From positions 378,054 to 442,053 of the forward strand of contig NZ_LMEY01000001.1 of assembly GCF_001426665.1 (NCBI RefSeq): 64,000 nucleotides of DNA, read 5' to 3'. The DNA comes from Rhizobium sp. Root1334 (lineage in GTDB: Bacteria; Pseudomonadota; Alphaproteobacteria; Rhizobiales; Rhizobiaceae). Positions 25,910-33,529 of the stretch are shown one piece after another. The notes beneath the pieces are model-generated. The model searched no databases, was not told where the DNA came from, and saw only the letters and a program-made list of their open reading frames with translations. Numbering within the stretch: position 1 is the first letter of the stretch; each line of letters starts with the position of its first letter. Made by a program: the position numbers and the translations under genes.

Positions 25910-26090
25910 TGGTCTTTCCCCGCTGCTCGATGTTTCTCATGGCCTGCTTGAGGATGGCGGATCGTTCGATCTCCCTGCCCTCGTTCACCGCCGCAGGACG
26001 CCACACAGCGATGTTGATGAGGTGGAACAGCAGCATGCCGAAGATCAGGCCGACGACGCCACCGGCCGCGAGTGAGAGGCGGGAGATCAT
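25824..26090 (-). CDS. Rz-like inner-membrane spanin
   Basis: 88 aa. One N-terminal membrane anchor (LAAGGVVGLIFGMLLFHLINI) followed by a helical, charged periplasmic stretch (EGREIERSAILKQAMRNIEQR) and a Cys-containing tail (CRELGGRWVPEQNICE). Starts with a 4-nt overlap on the endolysin stop and contains the start of the Rz1-like gene. Size, topology and overlap support an i-spanin. Confidence 0.6.
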   Translation of the reverse strand: MISRLSLAAGGVVGLIFGMLLFHLINIAVWRPAAVNEGREIERSAILKQAMRNIEQRGKTNAEIRVLDTGALCRELGGRWVPEQNICE

Positions 26091-26956
26091 GTTGCCTTGC
26101 CCCGGTTGATCGACCAGCGCCCAGAGAGGAACATGAAGGCCGCGAGGCTTGAGACTGCAAGCAGCGCCACAGCAAAGATAAGCGCGTAGACATTGTTGAT
26201 GCCAGTGACGATCGGCACAGCCAAGCCGGTAGCGGCAGGAACCAGCACGGTGGTGATTGCCGTGCCGCTCTGGCCCGCTGGCTTATCGTCGGCCTTGGCA
26301 TCCGCGCTAGTGACATCCACAGGCGGGAGAACTTCCCTCGCCGCTTCGATGGCATCCATGAAGCTCTTGAAATAGTCTGCGATCAGCTTCGCTTTGTCCA
26401 ACCGGTTGACGATGCGGCGAGCGGCTACCGGATCGTTTGCGATCTGTCCGAAATGGTCGGAAAGCTTTTCGCCGGTGAACAGGCCCTTGATCATACCGTC
26501 GAACATGACGCGCACCGCCGTCGCCAGGTTCATCCCGGGCTGGACATTGAATTTCTGGAAGTTCTCCTTGCCGGTCAGCTGCGGGAGGCCGTCACCACGA
26601 TAGACCCATCCGTCGTCGGCCCCGGTGTTTCCCATGCGTCCGCCGTAGACCTTGTTGGCCAAGGCGCGTCCGTTGCGAACAAATGGCTGGGCGCTGGCGA
26701 TGGAGGGAAACCGCGTGGGCCAGGTCTTTTTGATCTGGGCAGCACTCGTGTAGTTCATGTTTTCACGAAGCGCCTGCATCCTGCCGCCGGTCTCATGGAA
26801 AGCCGTAGCCAGCATGTATGCCAGCCAGCGGTTGTCCAACAACTTCCGCTTGTCCCATTCATCCAAGATGGCGGTCATGCCGTCAATCTGGGCCTGCGTC
26901 AGGCGGCCACCGAAGGGAGCGCGCCTCGCGTATGCGAAGAACGTTGTCAGGTTCAT
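26087..26956 (-). CDS. GH19-type endolysin with C-terminal membrane segments
   Basis: 289 aa. Residues 1-205 resemble chitinase-class (GH19) phage lysozymes: the catalytic Glu55 lies in MLATAFHETGGRM, and RGDGLPQLTGKENFQKF corresponds to the family's GRG-x-QLTG-x-NY motif. After a linker come two hydrophobic segments (TGLAVPIVTGINNVYALIF and ALLAVSSLAAFMFL), so enzyme and membrane module are in one protein, possibly replacing a holin. No signal peptide. First gene of the lysis cassette, coupled to the Rz-like gene by 4-nt overlap. Confidence 0.82.
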   Translation of the reverse strand: MNLTTFFAYARRAPFGGRLTQAQIDGMTAILDEWDKRKLLDNRWLAYMLATAFHETGGRMQALRENMNYTSAAQIKKTWPTRFPSIASAQPFVRNGRALANKVYGGRMGNTGADDGWVYRGDGLPQLTGKENFQKFNVQPGMNLATAVRVMFDGMIKGLFTGEKLSDHFGQIANDPVAARRIVNRLDKAKLIADYFKSFMDAIEAAREVLPPVDVTSADAKADDKPAGQSGTAITTVLVPAATGLAVPIVTGINNVYALIFAVALLAVSSLAAFMFLSGRWSINRGKAT

Positions 26957-27141
26957 GATTATGTCCTTTGATTAGGCACGGATCCGCCATTGAACCGAGA
27001 TGATCTCGCCCATTGGGCCCTACCGCTTTCCCGAAAGTTAAGCCGTAATCCCAAAAGCCGCCGCATGCGTTCGCGCCCAATCAGCCATCGCCGTCATTTC
27101 ACTGCCGCTAAGTGCCCGATTGAAGGACACGGCTAGGCGAC

Positions 27142-28002
27142 GTGCTTCTCGTCTATCTCGACGAGAAGTCGAAGGGGACGGTTAAACCACGGGAGACCGA
27201 GGCCCGTATCGCCAGGCTGAATGAATTCTTCGGAAGTTACCGTGTCGCGGACATCAGAGGGAAACTCTGCCGCGACTACGCTGACGTTCGTGGAACAGAA
27301 GCTGGAGCCCGCCGCGATCTCGAAGTGATGCGCGCGGCGATCAACTACTACCACGGCGAATACACCCTCGACATGGTGCCGAAGGTGACATTGCCGGACA
27401 AGAGTATGCCCCGCGAACGCTGGCTGACACGCGAGGAAGTGGCCAGCCTCATCAGAGCGGCGCGCAAAGTTGGCCGGTGCCAGCACATTGTTCGCCTGCT
27501 TCTGGTCGGCGTCTACAGTGGCACGCGCCTGTCAGCCATGCTCGGCTTACAGTGGATGCCGAACACGACAGGTGGATGGGTCGATCTCGAAGCTGGCGTG
27601 ATGTACCGCAAGGCGATCGGCGAACGTGTTGCGCACAACAAGCGTAAAACGCCGGTCAAGATCCCGCCTCGCCTTCTGCGTCTGCTGAAATATTGGCGCA
27701 AGAAAGACATGGCGGCCGACGTCAAGGAAAAGCGTGACCGCCCTACCCTTCACGTCATCCACTACTTTGGTGACAAGGTCATCAAACCGCACAAAGCCTT
27801 TCGCGCCGTCCGCGCGGAAGCAAACCTCGGTGAAGACGTCACCCCGCATATCCTACGTCACACCCGCGCAACTTGGCTTGCCAGCGCTGGCATCGACGTC
27901 CAGGAAGCCGCCGCTTCGCTCGGAATTACTACCGACGAATTCGAGCGGACATACCTGCACAACGACCCGAAGTTTCAGCAGAACGCCGCAAACGCCTACT
28001 GA
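27142..28002 (+). CDS. Tyrosine recombinase (island integrase), N-terminally truncated
   Basis: 286 aa with GTG start at 27142. Core-binding domain then catalytic domain with Arg129 (GTRLSAML), His236-x-x-Arg239 (PHILRHTRATWL) and nucleophile Tyr271 (TYLHNDPKFQ). It resembles the rhizobial integrase group containing QWMPNTTGGW. In relatives, the DVLLVYLDEK segment seen at the very start lies roughly 80-90 residues in; here an in-frame TGA at 27121 precedes it. So the N-terminal arm-binding region appears missing. The catalytic core looks intact. Its stop codon touches the right 20-bp repeat, and the tRNA target lies 94 bp downstream. Confidence 0.85.
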   Translation: MLLVYLDEKSKGTVKPRETEARIARLNEFFGSYRVADIRGKLCRDYADVRGTEAGARRDLEVMRAAINYYHGEYTLDMVPKVTLPDKSMPRERWLTREEVASLIRAARKVGRCQHIVRLLLVGVYSGTRLSAMLGLQWMPNTTGGWVDLEAGVMYRKAIGERVAHNKRKTPVKIPPRLLRLLKYWRKKDMAADVKEKRDRPTLHVIHYFGDKVIKPHKAFRAVRAEANLGEDVTPHILRHTRATWLASAGIDVQEAAASLGITTDEFERTYLHNDPKFQQNAANAY

Positions 28003-28021
28003 AACTGTGCGGAAACTGTGC
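28002..28021. repeat. Right copy of terminal 20-bp repeat (possible integrase arm site)
   Basis: AAACTGTGCGGAAACTGTGC, starting at the last base of the integrase stop codon and 72 bp from the right att core. It contains two AAACTGTGC units in tandem and differs by one base from 17621-17640. Confidence 0.55.
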
Positions 28022-28092
28022 AGTGCTTGAAATGACTTAGTGCCTACCCAGCGAGCCCATCAGGGCGAAACCCTTATACTGTCGGGGGTTCA

Positions 28093-28142
28093 AGCTGGTC
28101 GGAGTGAGAGGATTCGAACCTCCGACCCCGTCGTCCCGAACG
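28093..28142. repeat. Right attachment site within intact tRNA-Pro
   Basis: Exact 50-bp match to 17492-17541; from here the sequence continues into the 5' half of tRNA-Pro, so integration restored a full tRNA gene. Confidence 0.92.
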
Positions 28143-28172
28143 ACGTGCGCTACCAGGCTGCGCTACACTCCG
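28096..28172 (-). tRNA. tRNA-Pro (anticodon CGG)
   Basis: 77 nt with encoded CCA. Acceptor CGGAGTG/CACTCCG, D-arm GCGC-AGCCTGGTA-GCGC, anticodon stem CGTCG/CGACG around loop TTCGGGA (anticodon CGG, reads CCG), T-arm GGAGG-TTCGAAT-CCTCT, discriminator A. Its 3' half is the island's integration target. Confidence 0.96.
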
Positions 28173-28550
28173 TGACCAGCGGCGCCTCTATAGAACAGCA
28201 TTTTCCTTTCCACAAGGCGCAAATTTGAAAAATCCGCATGTAGCTTGAAAACAATAGGATAAGTCCCGCCACACCACCGGAAAAGCCTGCAGCCAAGCTG
28301 CTCAGCCAGGCCAGAAACGGCGCTAAAAATTGCAGCCGACAGCGGGTTTTTCCCACCAAACTGTTCCCTTGCTGGGGCCTTTCGGCAACGCTTGCAAATT
28401 TATGCGTACAGCCGCGTTTATAAGCCGTTGCGGAGATTTTCTTTCAATCGGTTTAGCGCTAGAGGCTGGGGCGACAAGCCTTGGCTGCCAGCGCTTTGCG
28501 CCGCCGGGGCGGGCGATCTTTCAGAACGAAAACCAAAGGGACGTGACCAG

Positions 28551-28961
28551 ATGAATTTCCGCTTGATGACCGTGGCCGGCCTTGCGCTGGCGCTTGCCGG
28601 CTGCACCACCGTGGGCCCGGCCCGCAATGCCGTCGAGGCCCGCTGGAAGGGACAGCCCGCTGGCGTCTTCTTCGCCGCGTTTGGCCCGCCACAGTCGGAC
28701 GTTTCCAGCGGTGACATGACCGTCTATTCCTGGAAGGGCGGCTACAAGAAGCGGACGATCCCGGCGCAGTACGCCGAAGGTGAAAACGGCAAGAAGGGCA
28801 AGAAGATCGCCTCCGCCCGCACCGAATTCCTGTCCTGCTCTGTCCAGCTCAACGTCTCGTCCGACTACGTCATCCGCTCGATCACGGTGCTCGGCGATGT
28901 CAAAAAGTCTTCCGGTCCGAGCTGGTGCGAGGAGTTTCTGGCTGGCGATCAGGCGAAGTAA
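28551..28961 (+). CDS. Conserved lipoprotein, 136 aa
   Basis: 136 aa from ATG 28551 (MNFRLMTVAGLALALAGC), with lipobox Cys18; earlier in-frame starts are not supported. The mature part contains WKGQPAGVFFAAFGPPQ and VYSWKGGY, a pattern of small Rhizobiales lipoproteins of unknown role, and ends in SCSVQLNVSSDYVIRSITVLGD. Terminator follows at 28994. The 378 bp between tRNA-Pro and this gene contain no gene that I can see and should hold both promoters. Confidence 0.72.
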   Translation: MNFRLMTVAGLALALAGCTTVGPARNAVEARWKGQPAGVFFAAFGPPQSDVSSGDMTVYSWKGGYKKRTIPAQYAEGENGKKGKKIASARTEFLSCSVQLNVSSDYVIRSITVLGDVKKSSGPSWCEEFLAGDQAK

Positions 28962-28993
28962 GGTTTTTGGGCACAGATGTGCTGATGTGAATG

Positions 28994-29025
28994 GACCCGC
29001 CGGTTTTCACCGGCGGGTCTTGTTT
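28994..29025. terminator. Hairpin terminator between lipoprotein and YegP-like genes
   Basis: Perfect 10-bp stem GACCCGCCGG / CCGGCGGGTC, loop TTTTCA, then TTGTTT. Confidence 0.85.
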
Positions 29026-29036
29026 ATGGCGTTTGC

Positions 29037-29219
29037 TCAGGTGGTGCTGTTGTCTTCGACGGGCGCACCGGCGCCATTTTTCTTGATGGAATCGATGGCA
29101 TTCTGAGCGCTCGACTTGCTGGAATAGCCTTCCGTCGAGAACATCACTTCGTTGTTGTATTTGAAGCGAACCCGGAATTCGCCAGCCTTGTCTTTGTAGA
29201 TTTCAAACTTGTGAGCCAT
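29037..29219 (-). CDS. YegP-like DUF1508 protein
   Basis: 60 aa. FEIYKDKAGEFRVRFKYNNEVMFSTEGY followed by SSAQNAIDSIKKN is one DUF1508 unit; E. coli YegP has two. A small soluble protein of unknown function, often stress-associated. Short acidic tail. Single gene, convergent with the lipoprotein. Confidence 0.85.
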   Translation of the reverse strand: MAHKFEIYKDKAGEFRVRFKYNNEVMFSTEGYSSKSSAQNAIDSIKKNGAGAPVEDNSTT

Positions 29220-29484
29220 CAGCTCCCCCTCTTGTCAGCGTGAATCAAGCCTCTTCAACGTGGCAGTTGCTGCCGGCGTTGGCAAGTTTGCCCCTGATGT
29301 AAAGCGACTAGCCAGCTGGTGAAAATCGGTGGGGAGTTCTTTTTGGGCCGCCAGACCGACGCGCAATCTTCTGCAACGTTTCGGAGGATCGGATCATAAG
29401 CCGCCCAATGTCATGCAGACGACCCACAAAGCCGCCTACCGAGGGACTTTTGAGGTGATCAACTGAACATGACGAGAAATGAAG

Positions 29485-29558
29485 TGGCTGGGGCGCCTGG
29501 ATTCGAACCAGGGGTGCCGGTACCAAAAACCAGTGCCTTACCGCTTGGCTACGCCCCA
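29485..29558 (-). tRNA. tRNA-Gln (anticodon TTG)
   Basis: 74 nt with encoded CCA. Acceptor TGGGGCG/CGCCCCA, D-arm GCC...GGC, anticodon stem CTGGT/ACCGG around loop TTTTGGT (anticodon TTG), T-arm CTGG-TTCGAAT-CCAGG, discriminator G. Confidence 0.95.
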
Positions 29559-29709
29559 CCATTTGGCGCGAACAGATTGCCCTGCCAAATCGAGTGCCGG
29601 TTTAGCAAAGCCGAACGCATGCGACAATGTCTAAGTTTGGGTTTTGCGCGGATTTTTCAAGGGGGCGATTTTGAGAAGGCTGCGGGCGGGCGCGGCATGC
29701 GTAACGGCC

Positions 29710-29822
29710 CTTCATCCGGCCTGTCGGCCACCTTCTCCCCGCAGGCGGGGCGAAGGGAGATGCGGCAACCTCTGTTGTCCCCTCTCCCCGCGTGCGGGGA
29801 GAAGGTTAGGGTGAGGGGCAAT
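29710..29822. repeat. Rhizobial intergenic palindromic repeat (RIME/REP-like)
   Basis: Two palindromes, CCCCGCAGGCGGGG and CTCCCCGCGTGCGGGGAG, joined by a short spacer and bounded by CCGGCCTGTCGGCC and GGTTAGGGTGAGGGG. A related copy lies at 47288-47407. Such mosaic palindromes are dispersed between genes of Rhizobiaceae. It is the only thing seen in the 29559-29938 gap. Confidence 0.7.
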
Positions 29823-29938
29823 GGCGCGGGGACAATCGCTTGTAGCGCCAGCACTCAAAAGACATCAGCCAGTATTGGAAATACATTTCTGTCATCGGCA
29901 TTCTAGGCTAGGGTCTCCACCCAAACCCGGAGACTTCC

Positions 29939-30235
29939 ATGAGCATTTTTCGTGCCCGCCCGCCCGCCAAACCCACTGTTCTTCTCGATGATGATGTAGT
30001 GAGAATCACCCGCTGGGATTTTGAGCCGGGGGCCGATACCGGGCATCATGTGCATGGCATGGGCTATGTGGTCATCCCGATGACCGATTGCCAGTTTCTG
30101 CTGGAAGAGCCCGGCGGTGAGCGGCGGGTGGATATTGCCAAGGGGCAGGCCTACCGGCGCGAGGCCGGCGTCGAGCACAATGTCGTCAATGCCGGCAAGG
30201 AATTCATGTCGTTCATCGAAGTCGAGTACAAGTGA
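29939..30235 (+). CDS. Small cupin-domain protein
   Basis: 98 aa, single cupin fold: metal-site motif 1 in GADTGHHVHGMGYVVIPMTD (His, His, His) and motif 2 in GVEHNVVNAG. It probably binds a divalent metal; the ligand or reaction is unknown. The following metallo-hydrolase starts with a GTG inside its stop region (GTGA overlap), so the pair is translationally coupled and may act on related substrates. Confidence 0.8.
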   Translation: MSIFRARPPAKPTVLLDDDVVRITRWDFEPGADTGHHVHGMGYVVIPMTDCQFLLEEPGGERRVDIAKGQAYRREAGVEHNVVNAGKEFMSFIEVEYK

Positions 30236-31179
30236 AGAGACGGCGCGTGGACGGTCCAGATTTCGACCTTGACTTCAAGCCAGCCCATGGCGAAGCGGTG
30301 ACAGTGGCGGACGGGGTGCAGCGCATCACCGTCAACAATCCCGGTCCCTTCACCTTCCATGGCACCAACAGCTATATCGTCGGCGATAAATCGGTTGCGG
30401 TGATCGATCCCGGGCCGGAGGACGAAGCGCATTTCCAGGCGCTGATGGCGGCGCTGAAAGGCCGCGAGGTCACGCATATTGCCGTCAGCCACACGCATCG
30501 CGACCACTCGCCGCTTGCCCGGCGGCTGAAGGTTGAGACCGGCGCGCTTGTTGTTGCCGAGGGGCCCCACCGGGCGGCACGGCTGCTGCATGCCGGCGAG
30601 ATCAACCCGTTTGCCGAAAGCTCGGACAAGGATTTTTCGCCCGATATCGCGCTTGCCGATGGCGACCGGGTCGAGGGCGATGGCTGGTCGCTGACCACGC
30701 TTTTAACGCCCGGCCATACCGCCAACCACGCGGCATTTGCGCTTGGCAGTCCGAACGAGACCGGCATCGTCTTTTCCGCCGATCATGTGATGGCCTGGGC
30801 AACCTCGATCGTCGCGCCGCCGGATGGGTCGATGACCGATTACATGGCCTCGCTGGAAAAGCTGCTTTCCCGCGACGATCGGCTCTACCTGCCCGGCCAT
30901 GGCGGCCCGGTCAACGCGCCTGCTGCGTTCCTGCGCGGCCTGCGCGCCCACCGGCGGATGCGCGAGCGCGCCGTACTGGAGCGGGTGCGGGCCGGTGACA
31001 CGTTCATCCCCGACATGGTGAAGGTGATCTATGCGACTACCGATCCGCGCTTGCATGGCGCCGCGGCGCTGTCGGTGTTTGCTCATCTGGAGGACCTTTT
31101 GGAGCGCGGCCAGGTCGAGACCGATGGAGCCCCCTCGCTCACCGGCGCCTTTCGCCTGGCGCCCGGCGGGGCAAGCTGA
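30232..31179 (+). CDS. Metallo-beta-lactamase-fold hydrolase
   Basis: 315 aa, GTG start at 30232 overlapping the cupin gene. The metal-binding HTHRDH motif (SHTHRDHSPLARRLK), LLTPGHTANHAAF, SADHVM and LPGHGGPV are all present, as in the LACTB2-like group; a winged-helix-like C-terminal part follows (ALSVFAHLEDLLERGQVE). Members include ribonucleases and thioester hydrolases, so the substrate remains open. Next gene begins at its last base. Confidence 0.87.
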   Translation: MKRRRVDGPDFDLDFKPAHGEAVTVADGVQRITVNNPGPFTFHGTNSYIVGDKSVAVIDPGPEDEAHFQALMAALKGREVTHIAVSHTHRDHSPLARRLKVETGALVVAEGPHRAARLLHAGEINPFAESSDKDFSPDIALADGDRVEGDGWSLTTLLTPGHTANHAAFALGSPNETGIVFSADHVMAWATSIVAPPDGSMTDYMASLEKLLSRDDRLYLPGHGGPVNAPAAFLRGLRAHRRMRERAVLERVRAGDTFIPDMVKVIYATTDPRLHGAAALSVFAHLEDLLERGQVETDGAPSLTGAFRLAPGGAS

Positions 31180-31634
31180 TGCAGTTGAGATCAGCCTATA
31201 GTTACCGCAGCGATCCGGCGGTGCCTGCCTTTGCCGACGACCATCCCATCATCGTCTTTGATGGCGCATGCATCTTCTGCTCCGGCTGGGTGAATTTCGT
31301 CCTGCGCCACGACAAGCAGGGCCGCTACCATTTCATCACGGCGCAATCGCCCCTTGGCGAAGCGCTCTACCGTCACTATAGCCTCGACAGCCGCGACTAT
31401 GAGACCAATATCCTGATCGAGAATGGCATCGCCTATCTGAGATCGGAGGGGTCGCTGCGCATGGCGGCCGGGCTCGGCCTTCCCTGGAACCTTGCAAACG
31501 TCTTCCGCGCGCTGCCGAGACGCGTCCGCGATCCACTCTATGAACTTGTGGCGCGCAATCGCTACCGGATCGCCGGCCGCCGCAACAGCTGCTTCGTCCC
31601 GGCGCCAGAACATCGCGCCCGGTTCCTTGCATGA
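31179..31634 (+). CDS. DCC-family (DUF393) thiol-disulfide oxidoreductase-like protein
   Basis: 151 aa. The DCC signature is clear: IIVFDGACIFCSGWVNFVLRHD, with Asp-Gly-x-Cys-x-x-Cys, then FITAQSPLGEALYRHY. The family is predicted to have a thioredoxin-like fold; its function is not established. It shares its first base with the stop of the metallo-hydrolase and overlaps the next gene by 4 nt (ATGA), making one long operon from 29939 to 33325. Confidence 0.87.
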   Translation: MQLRSAYSYRSDPAVPAFADDHPIIVFDGACIFCSGWVNFVLRHDKQGRYHFITAQSPLGEALYRHYSLDSRDYETNILIENGIAYLRSEGSLRMAAGLGLPWNLANVFRALPRRVRDPLYELVARNRYRIAGRRNSCFVPAPEHRARFLA

Positions 31635-33325
31635 GCGTCGAACGGCTACGCATCCTGATCCTTGGCGGTTATGGCACGTTTGGTGGCAGGCTGGTGCGGC
31701 TCCTGGCCGACGAACCGCGCCTGACGCTGCTGGTGGCCGGACGATCACATGACAAGGCGCGGGCCTTTGTTGACGGCATCTCGGCCAAGGCCGTGCTTGA
31801 GCCTGTCGCGATGGACCGCAACGGCGATGTGGACGCCGTGCTCACTGGATTGAAACCGGATCTGGTGGTCGATGCCTCCGGGCCATTTCAGGATACTGGA
31901 CCTGATCCCTACCGGCTGGTCAAGGCCTGCATCGCGCATGGCATCTGCTATCTCGATCTAGCCGATGCGACCGCGTTCGTGGCGGGCCTGTCCAGCCTCA
32001 ACGGCATGGCTGTGGATCGCGATGTGTTTGCCCTTTCCGGCTGCAGCAGTTTTCCCGCGCTTTCCTTTGCGGCGCTCAATGCGTTGAAACCGGAATTTGC
32101 CGGCATCACCACGGTGACATCCGGTATCGCTCCCTCGCCCAAAGTCCGCATGGGCCTCAACGTCGTCAAGGCCGTGTCGAGCTATGCCGGCAAGCCGGTG
32201 GCGCGTCTGCACAACGGCAAGCAGACAGTTGGTTACGGTTTGATGGATTGCGTCCGCCGTACGATCGCGCCACCGGGTGGCATTTCGTTGAACAGCCGAA
32301 GGTTCGCGCTTGCCGATGCGCCGGATCTGGCGCTGCTACCAGGCACTCTACCCGGCCTCCAATCCACCTTCACGGGCGCTGGAACCGAACCGCAAATCCT
32401 GCAACGCCTGCTGGGCGTTGGCGGCTGGCTGGTGCGGCTGCGGCTGCTTGCGTCCCTTTCACCGTTTGCTGCGCTGTTTCACTGGGCGTCGCATCGCTTC
32501 GCCTTCGGCGAACATCGCGGCGGCATGTTCGTCGCCGTCACCGGCTGGACCGGAGATGGCAAGCCGCATGCGAAATCCTGGCATCTGGTGGCTGAGGGAG
32601 ACGACGGCCCCTTCATCCCGGCAATGGCAGCAGAGGCAATCGTTCGCGGCTGGCTTGCGGGACGCAAACCAAGGCTTGGCGCTCGTCCGGCTGCGGGCGA
32701 ACTGACACTTGCCGATTTCGAGCCGCTGTTTGACCGTTTCGCCATCCGCACCGGCATCCGTGACGACAGTCTTTGTGCACCAAACACACCGCTCTATCGG
32801 CACATGCTGGCAAGCGCGTGGGAGAGCCTATCGCCCGCCGTTGCCACCATGCATGACAGTACCATCTCGCGGACCGTTGAAGGACGGGCCAAAATCGAGC
32901 GAGGCACCGGCCTTCTGGCCCGGATGACGGCCGCCATCATCGGCTTTCCCGCGGACAGTCCCGACGTGCCGGTCACGGTCCGTTTCGCATGCGGCGATGG
33001 CCGCGAGACCTGGGTCCGCACCTTCGGCACACAATCCTTCCACAGCGTGCAATCCGCCATCGCCGGTCCCGATGCCGGCCTGCTGGCCGAGGATTTCGGG
33101 CCGTTTCGCGTGCTGATCGCTCTGCTGCCGGATCAGGGACGCTTGCGGCTGGTGATCCGCGGCTGGCGTTTTTTCGGTCTGCCTCTGCCCTTGTTTCTGG
33201 CGCCCCGCGGCGAGACATTCGAGGAAGAAGTAAACGGCATCTTCCGGTTTCATGTCGAGATCACCAGTCCGCTGACCGGGCTGATCGTCCGTTATACCGG
33301 CTGGCTTCGTCCAAGGGCCGGTTGA
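31631..33325 (+). CDS. Saccharopine dehydrogenase-like protein with DUF4166 domain
   Basis: 564 aa. N-terminal Rossmann fold RILILGGYGTFGGRLVRLLAD and the LVVDASGPFQ region mark a saccharopine-dehydrogenase-like NAD(P)-binding domain (about 1-370). The C-terminal 180 residues (from about LYRHMLASAWESLSPAVATMHD) match DUF4166, ending EEEVNGIFRFHVEITSPLTGLIVRYTGWL. This fusion is common in proteobacteria, but the reaction is unknown. Last gene of the cupin operon; overlaps the DCC gene by 4 nt. Confidence 0.83.
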   Translation: MSVERLRILILGGYGTFGGRLVRLLADEPRLTLLVAGRSHDKARAFVDGISAKAVLEPVAMDRNGDVDAVLTGLKPDLVVDASGPFQDTGPDPYRLVKACIAHGICYLDLADATAFVAGLSSLNGMAVDRDVFALSGCSSFPALSFAALNALKPEFAGITTVTSGIAPSPKVRMGLNVVKAVSSYAGKPVARLHNGKQTVGYGLMDCVRRTIAPPGGISLNSRRFALADAPDLALLPGTLPGLQSTFTGAGTEPQILQRLLGVGGWLVRLRLLASLSPFAALFHWASHRFAFGEHRGGMFVAVTGWTGDGKPHAKSWHLVAEGDDGPFIPAMAAEAIVRGWLAGRKPRLGARPAAGELTLADFEPLFDRFAIRTGIRDDSLCAPNTPLYRHMLASAWESLSPAVATMHDSTISRTVEGRAKIERGTGLLARMTAAIIGFPADSPDVPVTVRFACGDGRETWVRTFGTQSFHSVQSAIAGPDAGLLAEDFGPFRVLIALLPDQGRLRLVIRGWRFFGLPLPLFLAPRGETFEEEVNGIFRFHVEITSPLTGLIVRYTGWLRPRAG

Positions 33326-33428
33326 ACCGTTCGGCGCTGCCGTCGCCACGGAACGGCTTGCGGCCAATGTCGTATTGCAGGGTGAGGAGCAGAATGACGT
33401 CCATCCAGAGTTTGAGGATCGCGCCCAT
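33261..33428 (-). CDS. Doubtful small ORF, 55 aa
   Basis: MGAILKLWMDVILLLTLQYDIG... begins with a short hydrophobic helix and then a basic tail, and overlaps the end of the preceding plus-strand gene by 65 bp. No ribosome-binding site stands out. Included because the 33326-33529 gap contains no other candidate. Confidence 0.2.
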   Translation of the reverse strand: MGAILKLWMDVILLLTLQYDIGRKPFRGDGSAERFNRPLDEASRYNGRSARSADW

Positions 33429-33529
33429 CGCATCGTCCTTCCAAAACTATCGATGCGCCAAGGATGCGCCCCTTGCCCATGGCTGACAAACGAGCTTATT
33501 GTCGTCTTCGGATGACTTGAGGTTATGCG

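Larger units (their letters stand above)
17492..28142. mobile_element. 10.6-kb integrative element in tRNA-Pro(CGG)
   Basis: Bounded by the exact 50-bp repeats 17492-17541 and 28093-28142, with a tyrosine recombinase at the tRNA-proximal end. Cargo, left to right: PtuB/PtuA-like pair, four small unknown genes in two opposed pairs, two Ku genes and two small followers, RTX protein, secreted protein, phage lysis cassette, integrase. Parts, especially 17600-19800 and 23300-24900, look more AT-rich than the chromosome. No structural phage, conjugation or replication genes are seen. The recombinase seems N-terminally truncated, so the element may now be fixed. Confidence 0.88.

Noticed and set aside
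17492..28142. Intact prophage
   Set aside because: Lysis genes and an integrase are present, but no terminase, portal, capsid, tail, repressor or replication genes can be seen.
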